Below, piece by piece: positions 31,580-41,906 of a stretch of DNA of 64,000 bases. This stretch comes from Clostridiaceae bacterium (GTDB taxonomy: Bacteria > Cyanobacteriota > Vampirovibrionia > Gastranaerophilales > Gastranaerophilaceae). The number at the start of each line of letters is the position of its first letter. The first letter of the stretch is position 1. The notes under the pieces were generated by a model. The model did not search any database and was not told where the DNA came from. It saw only the letters and a list, made by a program, of their open reading frames with translations. The translations under genes were made by a program, and so were the position numbers. The stretch spans positions 1 through 64,000 of the forward strand of contig JALCDS010000006.1 in NCBI GenBank assembly GCA_022641775.1, given 5' to 3'.

Positions 31580-32823
31580 TGAATAATTTTTTAGTACATA
31601 CACCGGAAACCAGAAAAGAAATGTTAAAATCTATCGGTTTGGAATCTGTTGAAGATTTGTTTAAACAAATCCCTGAAAAAGCAAATTACAAAGATTTTAA
31701 AATGGAAAATCCGATATCTGAAATGGAAGCCCAAAAAAAAGTCAGAGCGTTGGCAAAGAAAAACTCCTCTGAATATGTAAGCTTTTTAGGTGGCGGGGTT
31801 TATAACAAATATATTCCTGCTGTTGTATCAGATGTTGCCAGACGTTGGGAATTTTTGACGGCATATACCCCTTATCAGCCGGAAATTTCACAAGGTACGT
31901 TACAGGTTATGTATGAATTCCAAACCATGATGTGCCGATTGACAGGCATGGATATTTCAAATGCCACAGTTTATGATGGAGCTAATGCTTGCGCGGAAGC
32001 TTGTTTGATGGCAGTAAGAATTTCTAAAAAAGACAAGGTTTTGGTATCTAAAAAATTAAATCCTGATTACCTTCAGGTTGTAAAAACCTATTGTTGGGCA
32101 GGCGATATCCAAGTTGAAGAATTTGAAGATATTCCTTCAAATACATCTGATTATGCTTGTGTATTAGTTCAAAACCCTGATTATTACGGTGAAATTTCTG
32201 AAATAAAACCTGTTGATTGTCTTTTGATTATATGTTGTGATGTTTCAACTCTTTCAATATTGAAAACACCGGCCCAATGTGGTGCTGATATTGTAGTTGG
32301 AGATGTCCAATCGTTGGGAATTCCGATGAATTTTGGCGGACCGCATGCAGGATTTATTGCTTGTCGTGAAAAATATATGAGACAAATGCCTGGGCGTCTT
32401 GCCGGACAAACTTTGGATAAAGACGGTAAAACAGCTTATACTTTGACTATTCAAACTCGTGAACAACACATAAAAAGGGAAAAAGCTACAAGTAATATTT
32501 GTTCCAATCAGGCATTAATCGGGTTATGCGCTAATGTTTATTTGTCTGCTGTGGGCGAAGATGGTTTTAAACAAGCCGGATTTTTATCAACGAAATATGC
32601 TCATCTTTTAGCCGACAAATTGGCTAAAAAGGGTGTGAAGATTTTAAGCAAAAATTTCTTTAATGAATTTACTTATGAAGTTGATGATGCTGAAAAAGTT
32701 TTAAACAAATTGAAAGAAAATAATATTCTTGGTGGGATAAAACTAGATTCTAAAAGAATTTTAGTATCAACAACAGAAATGAATTCAATAGACGAAATCA
32801 ATCTTTACGCTGAATTATTTTAA
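31579..32823 (+). CDS. gcvPA: Glycine dehydrogenase (decarboxylating) subunit 1
   Basis: FLGGGVYNKYIPAVVSDVARRWEFLTAYTPYQPEISQGTLQVMYEFQTMMCRLTGMD; FGGPHAGFIACREKYMRQMPGRLAG. Confidence 0.95.
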   Translation: MNNFLVHTPETRKEMLKSIGLESVEDLFKQIPEKANYKDFKMENPISEMEAQKKVRALAKKNSSEYVSFLGGGVYNKYIPAVVSDVARRWEFLTAYTPYQPEISQGTLQVMYEFQTMMCRLTGMDISNATVYDGANACAEACLMAVRISKKDKVLVSKKLNPDYLQVVKTYCWAGDIQVEEFEDIPSNTSDYACVLVQNPDYYGEISEIKPVDCLLIICCDVSTLSILKTPAQCGADIVVGDVQSLGIPMNFGGPHAGFIACREKYMRQMPGRLAGQTLDKDGKTAYTLTIQTREQHIKREKATSNICSNQALIGLCANVYLSAVGEDGFKQAGFLSTKYAHLLADKLAKKGVKILSKNFFNEFTYEVDDAEKVLNKLKENNILGGIKLDSKRILVSTTEMNSIDEINLYAELF

Positions 32824-32852
32824 TTTTGTAAAAAAGGGTTGATGGAGGTTAT

Positions 32853-33563
32853 ATGAAAAAAGCATTTACGTTGGCAGAAGTTTTAATTACGCTTGGTATT
32901 ATCGGAGTTGTTGCGGCTTTAACGTTGCCGACTTTAATTACAAATTACAAAAAACGACAAACGGTTGTACAATTAAAAAAAGCTTATACCGAATTGGCTC
33001 AGGCTGTAAAATTATCAGAAGTTGAAAATGGAGATCTAAAATCTTGGGATTGTTGGAATACTAGAATTCAGGGGACGGAATTTTTTGATAAATATTTGTC
33101 TCAATATATAAAGTTGAGTGAGACTCCAATGTCTGACGTAAATCAACATATTACATATTATGAGATTTCAGGACATCCAGAGAGAGCTTTGGCACAGTTT
33201 TGGTATTCTAATTCCAAGATGTATGTTTTACCTTCAGGAACTCAAATATTTGCATACGGAGGCGGTACCTCCGGCTCTACTTTACGTTATGGTTTTTTTG
33301 TGGACTTGAATGGATTAAAAAGACCGAATACATTTGGTAAGGACTTATTTTACTTATGTGTAGATAAAAATAAAGGTGTAGTTTTTATGCAATTGAATGA
33401 TAATGATAATGACTATAGCCATGTTACCCGTGAAGAATTGTTGAATGGCGATTCAATCGGTGGAAATTATAATTATCAATGCAATCGACAAGGCCGTGGG
33501 ATGTGGTGTGGTGCTTTAATCCAAATGGATGGCTGGGAAATTAAAGATGACTATCCATGGTAA
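32853..33563 (+). CDS. Type IV pilin-like/pseudopilin with prepilin N-terminus
   Basis: MKKAFTLAEVLITLGIIGVVAALTLPTLI. Confidence 0.88.
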   Translation: MKKAFTLAEVLITLGIIGVVAALTLPTLITNYKKRQTVVQLKKAYTELAQAVKLSEVENGDLKSWDCWNTRIQGTEFFDKYLSQYIKLSETPMSDVNQHITYYEISGHPERALAQFWYSNSKMYVLPSGTQIFAYGGGTSGSTLRYGFFVDLNGLKRPNTFGKDLFYLCVDKNKGVVFMQLNDNDNDYSHVTREELLNGDSIGGNYNYQCNRQGRGMWCGALIQMDGWEIKDDYPW

Positions 33564-33566
33564 TTA

Positions 33567-35306
33567 TTATTCATTGCGTTCAAAAAATGCAGCGATATCT
33601 TTATGCTTTATTGTATGAGTTATCGGGCGTCCATGAGGGCAAGTATATGGCATTTTTGTTGTTCTCCATTGTTTGATTATTTCTTGCATTTGCCACATAT
33701 TTAACTTTTCTCCGGCTTTTACAGATGCTTTGCAGGCTGTAGTTCTTAAAATCTTTTCTTCCAGAGAATCCAAATTCCCTTCAATATTCTCTAAAATATC
33801 AGATAATATTTCTTTCGGGCTTATTTTTGATAAAATTTGAGGTATTTTTCTGAAAATTATTTCATTTTCTTTTAAAAATTCTATTTCATATCCAAATTTT
33901 TCAAATTTATCAAGATTATCTTTTATTAGTTCAGCTTCACTTGCAGAAATTTCCAAAACATCTGACACAAAAAGCATCTGCGATACGATATTCTTATTTT
34001 CTAAAAGCCTTTCATAATTGTAACGTTCTTGAGCAATATGTTGGTCAACTATTTCAAGACCGTCCTCTTTTTCAATCAAAATATATGTATTTTTGTATTG
34101 TCCTATAATATTTTCAGAATATTCGGTAAGTTTGCTTTCTTTTGGCTCAAAAAATTGTTGTTGGCTGACATTTTGAATTTGTGAGAAGTCCTTTATTCCT
34201 GTATCTGACACATACATTGAATCATCTTTTTTATCAACGAATACATTTTCGCTTTTCGGTAAATCTACAACGGAATTTGAGTAACTAGGAGTGTAGCTAT
34301 CAGGAACAATTTGTTCAGCATAGTTTGATAATCCGCCTTTTATTGAGGTGACGATAAAATTGAAAATTTGATTAGTATTTTTGTATCTTACTTCTTTTTT
34401 GGTCGGATGAACATTGACGTCAACATCAGTTGGTGGAATTTCCAAGTTCAATACTACAAACGGATATTTGCCGTTCGCAATCAGATTTTTGTATGCTGTA
34501 TCAACAGCTTTTTGAAAAATCGGACATTTTACTGTACGTGAATTTATAAATGTATAAAAATCTTTTTTACTTGAACGCGTAAAATCAGGAGTAGAAACGT
34601 ACCCTGAGATTTTCAAATTTGAAATTTTATCTGTTTTTGAAACTTCTTTCAGATTTGCAGAAACTGCATTTGAAAAAAGTTCTTTAATTGTCTGTTCGAG
34701 ATTTCCGGAACCTGAAGTTGTCAAAACTTCTTTCCCATATTTTTTTAAAGAAAAAGAAACTTCCGGATGTGATATTGCAAGAGATTGCACAAGTTCTTGA
34801 ATATAGGAGAATTCTGTATCAGGTTTGCGCAAAAATTTTAGTCTTGCAGGAAGATTATAAAATAAATCTTTAATATCCATAATCGTTCCGATAGCGCAGC
34901 CTGTTTCAACTTTTTTTACTTCGGAATTTTCACAAATGACTTTAACTCCGGTGTCAAAATCTTTTGTTCTTGTAATACATGTAAGTTTTGAAATAGAAAT
35001 TATGCTTGATAAAGCTTCGCCTCTGAAACCAAGTGTTTTTATATTGTACAAATCTTCATCATTTTCGATTTTGCTTGTCGCATGTTTTGAAAACGCCAAC
35101 ATAATGTCATCAGGATAGATTCCGGAACCGTTGTCGGCAACTCTGATATTCCTACACTCATTTGTGATTTCAATGCTTACTTTTTTGCTTCCTGCATCAA
35201 CCGAATTTTCGACAAGTTCTTTTACAACAGATGATGGTCTTTCAATAACTTCGCCTGCCGCAATTTGATTTATTAAATTTTTTGATAATTGTTTAATTCT
35301 TGTCAT
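33567..35306 (-). CDS. mutL: DNA mismatch repair protein MutL
   Basis: IAAGEVIERPSSVVKELVENSVDAGSKK, TLGFRGEALSSI, DVNVHPTKKEVRY, CPHGRPITH. Confidence 0.97.
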   Translation of the reverse strand: MTRIKQLSKNLINQIAAGEVIERPSSVVKELVENSVDAGSKKVSIEITNECRNIRVADNGSGIYPDDIMLAFSKHATSKIENDEDLYNIKTLGFRGEALSSIISISKLTCITRTKDFDTGVKVICENSEVKKVETGCAIGTIMDIKDLFYNLPARLKFLRKPDTEFSYIQELVQSLAISHPEVSFSLKKYGKEVLTTSGSGNLEQTIKELFSNAVSANLKEVSKTDKISNLKISGYVSTPDFTRSSKKDFYTFINSRTVKCPIFQKAVDTAYKNLIANGKYPFVVLNLEIPPTDVDVNVHPTKKEVRYKNTNQIFNFIVTSIKGGLSNYAEQIVPDSYTPSYSNSVVDLPKSENVFVDKKDDSMYVSDTGIKDFSQIQNVSQQQFFEPKESKLTEYSENIIGQYKNTYILIEKEDGLEIVDQHIAQERYNYERLLENKNIVSQMLFVSDVLEISASEAELIKDNLDKFEKFGYEIEFLKENEIIFRKIPQILSKISPKEILSDILENIEGNLDSLEEKILRTTACKASVKAGEKLNMWQMQEIIKQWRTTKMPYTCPHGRPITHTIKHKDIAAFFERNE

Positions 35307-35314
35307 TTTTTACT

Positions 35315-36331
35315 TTACATAAAATGTGTTGTTATAAGATGGAAGATTGTTCTGTATTGAGTAATTCCTATTACAAATACAGTTGATACTACCAATCCTA
35401 TCATTATTTTTACAAAATCTTTGAAAATGTGCTTGTACATTTTTTTAGGTGATTCAAATCTCAATCTGTGATACAAGGCTACTTCACGACCTGCCAACAA
35501 GCCCATAAATACCCAAGTCGTTGACATCGGAATATTGTTCATCTGTATAAAGTATAAAAGTAAACTTGCATAAATCAAGTCAATAATCGTTGCAGAACGA
35601 GGGTCTTGAACGTTTGTTTTCATTTTTACAATATTTTGAATTCTGCCGCCTCGGTTATATGTCACATATCCTAAAAATAGAACCAAAGATATTATTACAA
35701 ACATCAAAACATTGAATGTCGCATGTCGAGGCATATAAACAAACAAATTTGCGGCATCTTGCATCAACCATTGTGACCAAATGAAAGCAGTTGAGCCCCA
35801 TTTTGCAACCATCCACCATTTTGAAATGTGTTCATTGCCGGAGCGTTTTTGTGTGTAATAAAAATATCTTTCCAGTGGTCGTGCAATTATATTATAGATA
35901 ATTATTGCTAAAATAAAGGCTACGCCGTAACCCAAAAAGGATTTTAAAAGCATTAGCCATATTACACTAACATTTTCAATTGTAAATACACTCAAGATTA
36001 AAAAAGCTGTTCCAACGGGAATCCCGAATTCTGTCAATATCAAAACGCATATCGGAGGCAGAATTTGTTCAAAGGTAAAGGTTGTTGTAATCGGAATCCT
36101 GTCCAACCTGCCAAATGAGATATCTCCGCCGTTAAAATGCCATCCTAAAAGAAGGGTGACAACTGTTATGATAGCGATAAATGCCCACATATAATAAAAT
36201 GGGGTTTTTTTATTCGCACTTAAATATGTTCCTAAAGTTTGAATAACGTCATTTGATATGCAAGCGTACATGGAAAGGAAAAATCCTATTACCATATAAA
36301 TCTCGCTCATCGTGATATGTTCTAAGAACAT
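35315..36331 (-). CDS. Polytopic membrane protein, possible divergent PiT-type transporter
   Basis: SNDVIQTLGTYL and later IPMSTTWVFMGLLAGRE resemble the paired PiT signatures (ND..N..GT and P.STT.V..G). Confidence 0.5.
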   Translation of the reverse strand: MFLEHITMSEIYMVIGFFLSMYACISNDVIQTLGTYLSANKKTPFYYMWAFIAIITVVTLLLGWHFNGGDISFGRLDRIPITTTFTFEQILPPICVLILTEFGIPVGTAFLILSVFTIENVSVIWLMLLKSFLGYGVAFILAIIIYNIIARPLERYFYYTQKRSGNEHISKWWMVAKWGSTAFIWSQWLMQDAANLFVYMPRHATFNVLMFVIISLVLFLGYVTYNRGGRIQNIVKMKTNVQDPRSATIIDLIYASLLLYFIQMNNIPMSTTWVFMGLLAGREVALYHRLRFESPKKMYKHIFKDFVKIMIGLVVSTVFVIGITQYRTIFHLITTHFM

Positions 36332-36457
36332 AAATTATCCATGCCTTTCTTATTCAATTCTAATTTACAACAAAAACGATTTCATCTAAACGTTTGATTA
36401 CAATTTTGAAACAATTCGATATGATATGAAAAATGATAAGAATAGGGAGAGAGAATT

Positions 36458-37330
36458 TTGCCAAGACTTAGAACAAATACGAAATTAAAACCGTCTAAAA
36501 AAGCGGATTTGCAGGTCGTAAAACCTGTCAAAACTACAAAATACAGCGATATAAACCTAAATGCGTGGAAAAATTATGATCATATAAAAACCGATACGCT
36601 ATGGGAATTTCCTCAAAGATTAAGAGAACACGGCCATTCAAACGAATATCACGGAAATTATATTCCGCAAATAGCACAACAGTTGTATGAACGCTTTACA
36701 AAGAAAAATGATATTGTTTTAGATTTGTTCTTTGGCTCAGGCACTTCAGGAATTGAAGCGTTGAATATGCACAGACGTTGTATTGGTGTAGAATTGAAGC
36801 CTGAACTTGCAGAATCTGTATCTGAAAAATTTACTCCAAAAGAACTCGTAACTGATGTAAATATAATTTGTGGTGATTCAACTTCAGAACTTGCAAAAGA
36901 AAAAGTTAAAGCAAGATTGGAAATTATGGGTGAAGAAAAAGCTCAAATGCTTATCTTACATCCACCTTATGATGATATTATAAAGTTTTCCGATAAACCT
37001 GAAGACTTGTCAAATTGTGAAAATACAGAAGTTTTCTATGACATGTTTGAACAAGTTGCACAAAACGGATATGATTTGCTGGAAAAAGGCAGATTTGCAG
37101 CGTTGATAATCGGTGACAGCTACAAAAATTCAGAAGTACAACCTTTGGGTTTTGAATGTATGGCAAGAATGATGAAGCTGGGCTTTAGATTGAAAGCTAT
37201 TATTGTAAAAGATATTCAAGGCAACGAAAAAGCAAAAGGTAAAACAGCAAATTTGTGGCGCTATAGAGCACTAGCAGGCGGGTTTTATATCTTTAAACAT
37301 GAATATGTAATGGTATTTCAAAAAGTTTAA
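36458..37330 (+). CDS. SAM-dependent DNA methyltransferase (N4/N6-type) with HPPY motif
   Basis: VLDLFFGSGTSGIEALNMHRRCIGVEL (motif I) then LILHPPYDDIIKFS (motif IV); TTG start. Confidence 0.8.
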   Translation: MPRLRTNTKLKPSKKADLQVVKPVKTTKYSDINLNAWKNYDHIKTDTLWEFPQRLREHGHSNEYHGNYIPQIAQQLYERFTKKNDIVLDLFFGSGTSGIEALNMHRRCIGVELKPELAESVSEKFTPKELVTDVNIICGDSTSELAKEKVKARLEIMGEEKAQMLILHPPYDDIIKFSDKPEDLSNCENTEVFYDMFEQVAQNGYDLLEKGRFAALIIGDSYKNSEVQPLGFECMARMMKLGFRLKAIIVKDIQGNEKAKGKTANLWRYRALAGGFYIFKHEYVMVFQKV

Positions 37331-38338
37331 TTAAAAGGTTCCGAAGTAATTTTTTAAACCGAATGCAAGCTTTTTGTTTTTGCATAGTTTTTTCAATTTT
37401 GAAATAGCTCTGTTTTCAATTTGACGTATTCTTTCTCTTGAAACGCCATATTGTGAACCTATATCGTCAAGTGTTTTTTTAGTTCCGTTGTTGTCTAATC
37501 CGTATCTTAAAATTAAAACATCACGTTCTTTCTGACTTAATTGATTAAGCATTTTTCTAATATCATCAAAAAGATTTTCTTGTGAAACTCTGTTTTCAGG
37601 TGCGATAGATACATCATCTACAATGAAATCGGCAATTTTTGAGGAATCTTCGCCTGATGTCGCCGGAGTTTCCATACTGATTGTGGATTGTGCAGATTTG
37701 ATAATAGAATTCAATTTGCTGGTTGTAATCCCTAATCTCGCCGCTATTTCTTGTTTTGTAGGTGTTCTTCCCAATTCTGTTGTCAAATCAATAGTTGATT
37801 TTCTGATTTTGCCCAGAGATTCAATCATATGAATAGGAAGTCTTATAATTCTTGCTTTATCTGCAATGGCACGTGTTATTGATTGTTGAATCCACCATGT
37901 TGCATATGTTGAAAATTTATAACCTTTTGTATAGTCAAATCTGCCTGCAGCCTTCATCAATCCCATATTGCCTTCTTGAATCAAGTCAAGAAAAGAAAGT
38001 CCGCGACCTATGTATTTTTTTGCGATACTCACAACAAGTCTCAAATTTGCGTTCACAAGGAGATTTTTGTAAAATTCATCGTGAGTTTCGTATATTCTTT
38101 TTGCGACATCGTGCTCTTGTGCTGATGTCAAAAGCGGAATTTTGCCTATTTGTTGAAGATAAATTTTTACACTATCATCAGAGTTTACGGATTTTAAGTT
38201 TTCTTGAATTTTAGGATCATTTACTGTATCAAGAACGTCCTCTTCCTCATCCTGTTCTATTGGTAAATTGTGGAAATCAACATCCTCATCAGAAATTTCA
38301 TCAGTAAGTAATCCGTATTTTTCAATGTCGTTTTTCAT
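37331..38338 (-). CDS. RNA polymerase sigma-70 family factor (RpoD-like)
   Basis: [64 protein letters not shown], region 4 [22 protein letters not shown]. Confidence 0.96.
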   Translation of the reverse strand: MKNDIEKYGLLTDEISDEDVDFHNLPIEQDEEEDVLDTVNDPKIQENLKSVNSDDSVKIYLQQIGKIPLLTSAQEHDVAKRIYETHDEFYKNLLVNANLRLVVSIAKKYIGRGLSFLDLIQEGNMGLMKAAGRFDYTKGYKFSTYATWWIQQSITRAIADKARIIRLPIHMIESLGKIRKSTIDLTTELGRTPTKQEIAARLGITTSKLNSIIKSAQSTISMETPATSGEDSSKIADFIVDDVSIAPENRVSQENLFDDIRKMLNQLSQKERDVLILRYGLDNNGTKKTLDDIGSQYGVSRERIRQIENRAISKLKKLCKNKKLAFGLKNYFGTF

Positions 38339-38388
38339 TGTTGTGAAACTCTCCCTAAAATTAATATATAGTATTAGAAAAAAATAAT

Positions 38389-39141
38389 CTATTTTGTAAT
38401 TTTACTTAACTTTTGACGTACTGTTTCAAAAATAATTGTACTGAAGGCATTTGATACATTGAGAGAATTGAAATCTGTCAACATTGGTATTTTAACTGTA
38501 AAGTCTGCTGCATTTAGTACGGTTTTTGATACTCCCGCATGTTCTGCGCCCATTACAAGTACAAAATTCATATCGGTATAATCAACGTCATAATAATTTT
38601 GTCTTGCACTAGCGTCAGCCGCAACTACCCACCAGTTGGATTTTTTTAATTTTTCTATTGCATTTTGAATACTGTTTACTTTTATTATTGGAATTCTATT
38701 AATAGCACCGGCACTAACCTTATCTACTGTAGAATTTACTTGAACATTTCTTCTGGAAGGAATTATTATTGCTTTTACTCCGGCACAAACTGCTGTCCTT
38801 ATTATTGCGCCAAGGTTGTGAGAGTCCTCTATCCCATCTAAAATTGCAATTGATTCATTTTCATAATTTTCTTTTTCTAAAAATTCATCAAGTTCTACAT
38901 ATTTTATAGGGGAAACATTTGCTATAATACCTTGGTGATTCAAAGAAGAATACTCTTGAAATTTTTCTTTTCCTACAAATTGGAATACTATTCCCTTGCT
39001 TTGAGCAAGTTCTTTTATACTTGTAACTTTTTGGTCAGAATGGAGTGTTCTTAATATCAGAATCTTGTTAATTTCTCGAGTATTTGAATTCAAAGCTTCA
39101 ATTACGGCATTTTTACCATATATAATGTCATTTTCGTTCAT
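38389..39141 (-). CDS. SpoU family 23S rRNA 2'-O-methyltransferase (RlmB/TrmH group 3)
   Basis: [56 protein letters not shown]; start placed at the internal Met. Confidence 0.9.
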   Translation of the reverse strand: MNENDIIYGKNAVIEALNSNTREINKILILRTLHSDQKVTSIKELAQSKGIVFQFVGKEKFQEYSSLNHQGIIANVSPIKYVELDEFLEKENYENESIAILDGIEDSHNLGAIIRTAVCAGVKAIIIPSRRNVQVNSTVDKVSAGAINRIPIIKVNSIQNAIEKLKKSNWWVVAADASARQNYYDVDYTDMNFVLVMGAEHAGVSKTVLNAADFTVKIPMLTDFNSLNVSNAFSTIIFETVRQKLSKITK

Positions 39142-39142
39142 T

Positions 39143-40048
39143 TTAAACCTCAAGCATTCTGTTAATACAAATTACAGCTTTTTTTGCAATTTCTTTATCT
39201 ACGGTTATTTCATTAGTTTCATTCTTTAACGTGTTATAAATATCTCCCAATGTGTTAAATTTCATATTTGGACAAATAATGTTTTCTTTTATTAAAATAA
39301 ATTCTTTATCTGGATAATCTCTTTTCAATCTGTCGACGACACCTTTTTCTGTTGCTATTACAAATTGTTTTTTATTACTTTCTTGGGCAAATTTCATAAT
39401 TGCTGTTGTACTGCCGACAAAATCTGCAAGTTTTACGACTTCGTTATGACATTCAGGATGTGCCAAAATAGGTGCGTTTGGGTATTTTTTTCTGGCATTT
39501 ATGATATCATCAGGTCGGATTTGTAAGTGCGTTGGGCAAAATCCAGGATAGGTATGAACGGTAACATCTTCAAGTTGTGTTTCAACATATTTGCCAAGAT
39601 ATGTGTCAGGAACGAACATAATTTCTTTTGCATTAAGACTGTTTACGATTTTTACTGCATTTGAACTCGTACAACAAATATCACATTCAGATTTAACTTC
39701 AGCTGTAGAATTTACATAGCATACTGTCGGCATATTTTTGTATTTCGACTTGAAATCTCTGAGCTGCTGTAAGTTTATCATATCAGCCATACGACAACCG
39801 GATTCCATAACAGGAAGTAATACTTTTTTATTTGGAGAAAGTAGTTTTGCAGTTTGAGCCATAAAATAAACACCTGCGAAAACTATGATATCTGCATCAG
39901 TTTGTGCAGCTTGTCTGCTTAAATAAAGTGAATCTCCTACATAATCTGCAACATTATCAATCTCTACATTTTGATAGCAATGTGCAAGAATAACAGCGTT
40001 TTTCTCTTTCTTTAGTTCGTTTATTTGTTCAATAATATTTTTCATCAA
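39143..40048 (-). CDS. nadA: Quinolinate synthase
   Basis: ILAHCYQNVEIDNVADYVGDSLYLSRQAA, MESGCRMADMI, YVNSTAEVKSECDICCTSSNA. Confidence 0.96.
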   Translation of the reverse strand: MMKNIIEQINELKKEKNAVILAHCYQNVEIDNVADYVGDSLYLSRQAAQTDADIIVFAGVYFMAQTAKLLSPNKKVLLPVMESGCRMADMINLQQLRDFKSKYKNMPTVCYVNSTAEVKSECDICCTSSNAVKIVNSLNAKEIMFVPDTYLGKYVETQLEDVTVHTYPGFCPTHLQIRPDDIINARKKYPNAPILAHPECHNEVVKLADFVGSTTAIMKFAQESNKKQFVIATEKGVVDRLKRDYPDKEFILIKENIICPNMKFNTLGDIYNTLKNETNEITVDKEIAKKAVICINRMLEV

Positions 40049-40156
40049 AGGTAAATCTTTCTTCTTGAGTTGTAAATAAATGTTAAAATTTCGTCATTTA
40101 TAAAATGTATTGTATAATAAAAAAAGGATTAGTAAAGTATATAAAGAAGAGAGCTT

Positions 40157-41893
40157 ATGGATTTTTTAAATAATATGTTATCAGCTGTAGGAGCATCGAG
40201 TAAAGATATGGTGCATATGTCTGTTACTCCGGGAGTCGGCTTGGAACTGATTGTTCTTGATCAGGTTACTAAAACTGTTAAAAATTATTCTTGCAAGCCT
40301 CTTGACTATGATGAAACGGCTAGAGAAATTGCGGATTATGACCAATTTAAAGAAGCTGCTTCAGCATTGTTCCAGGAATTGCATTTGAATCCAAAATGCA
40401 AAGTTGTTGTAAACTTGCCGACGGTGCTTTTTGGTAGCAAAGAAATTTCGCTTGTTGTCGGAAATGAAGGTGTTACAACTGCTATTACGTCTGAAGTCGA
40501 ACAATCTTATATATTTAAACGTTCTGAACCTGTTGTAAGTTGGGTTGAATCAAATAGCAGTTCAAAACAAGAAGTTAGAACAGTATTTTATACTGCAATC
40601 CAAAAAAATGCTGTTGATAATATAAAAAATGCACTTTCTGAAATTGGAGCTGAACTTGGTAATATTGAAATAGGTTTAACCTCAATTCTGAGAGCCTTAG
40701 AATATACCGATATGGCTGACTCTCAAATGCAAGAAGGTGTTACTTGGAATTTATTATTGATTAGTCCTGTAGGATATTCAATATGTTCTATGGTTGGCAA
40801 AAATCTAATTGATTATTATGAAGAAGCAATTCCGGTAAAATCTTTTGAAGGTGAAGAAATTTACAAGGCAATAAGTGCATCTGCACAATTGACTTTGATG
40901 AGCTATCCTGCAAATTATCTGTATATAGTTTCTGATACTGATGCTGTAAGTGCAGAAGGTTTGGCTAACAAATTACCTATTGACGGTAATCTTCAATATT
41001 TGGAAAATAATAAATTTAAAAAACAAGAATTTTTGGAAGCAAGTTTAGATGTAATTCAAGAAAATGTATTAAGCATTTCTTTAGAGGCTATTGGTGTTGC
41101 GGTTAACAGAATTGTTTCCACCAATTTAAACTTTAATATTTTAGGAGGAGCTGATGAAGGTGAAGTTGACCTTGATTCTCCTGTTAAAATTAGAATAGGT
41201 GACAAAGAATACGAAATTACACCAAAGACTGCGAATATAATTGCAGCCATAATTTCTGCTGTATTGATTATTCCGGCATTATTTTTGATGGTTATAATTC
41301 CGATGTACACAAAAAAACTCGATGCTAAATTACAGGATATACAAAGTCAAGTGCAAGCAACAGAGAGTCAAATTTCTACATTGGAAAAACAAGAGAGCGG
41401 CTCAGGAGGATTTGATCCGAAGACTGAAGTTAAAAAAGTTTTAGATTTTAATAGAACAAAACTTATGTCATATGCGGCTTTAGGTGAGTCTGTTCCAAAG
41501 CACCTTTGGGTAACATATTTTACAGCCTCAGGTGATGGCAAAGTTGATATTAAAGGAAAAGCTTCAACCGTTGAAGATGTTTATGCTTTCTTTAGCAATA
41601 TGAAGGATTCTTTAATAAATGTCGATTTAAGATTGCATAAATTGGAGATGGAATCTTCAAATATTGATGATGTTGTTGGTGCTACATCTAACAAACATCC
41701 GTATTATGTTTTTGAAATAACAAATATGTCTGATGCAGAATTAATTCCGGTAGGTCAGGCTGCAAGTGCTGCAGCGGCAAATGGTGCTGCTACACCTGCT
41801 AATCCTGATGCAAGTTCTGTAAATATGCCACCAATCAGTGGAACTCCGGGTGCACCAGGTGCAGTACCGGCAAGTCCATTACAGGCAAAATAA
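40157..41893 (+). CDS. PilM-like/PilN-like fusion protein
   Basis: N-terminal about 350 aa without TM, then one TM helix (IIAAIISAVLIIPALFLMVIIPMY), coiled coil and PilN-like domain; followed by a PilO-like gene. Confidence 0.65.
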   Translation: MDFLNNMLSAVGASSKDMVHMSVTPGVGLELIVLDQVTKTVKNYSCKPLDYDETAREIADYDQFKEAASALFQELHLNPKCKVVVNLPTVLFGSKEISLVVGNEGVTTAITSEVEQSYIFKRSEPVVSWVESNSSSKQEVRTVFYTAIQKNAVDNIKNALSEIGAELGNIEIGLTSILRALEYTDMADSQMQEGVTWNLLLISPVGYSICSMVGKNLIDYYEEAIPVKSFEGEEIYKAISASAQLTLMSYPANYLYIVSDTDAVSAEGLANKLPIDGNLQYLENNKFKKQEFLEASLDVIQENVLSISLEAIGVAVNRIVSTNLNFNILGGADEGEVDLDSPVKIRIGDKEYEITPKTANIIAAIISAVLIIPALFLMVIIPMYTKKLDAKLQDIQSQVQATESQISTLEKQESGSGGFDPKTEVKKVLDFNRTKLMSYAALGESVPKHLWVTYFTASGDGKVDIKGKASTVEDVYAFFSNMKDSLINVDLRLHKLEMESSNIDDVVGATSNKHPYYVFEITNMSDAELIPVGQAASAAAANGAATPANPDASSVNMPPISGTPGAPGAVPASPLQAK

Positions 41894-41906
41894 CGAGGAG
41901 TAACAG

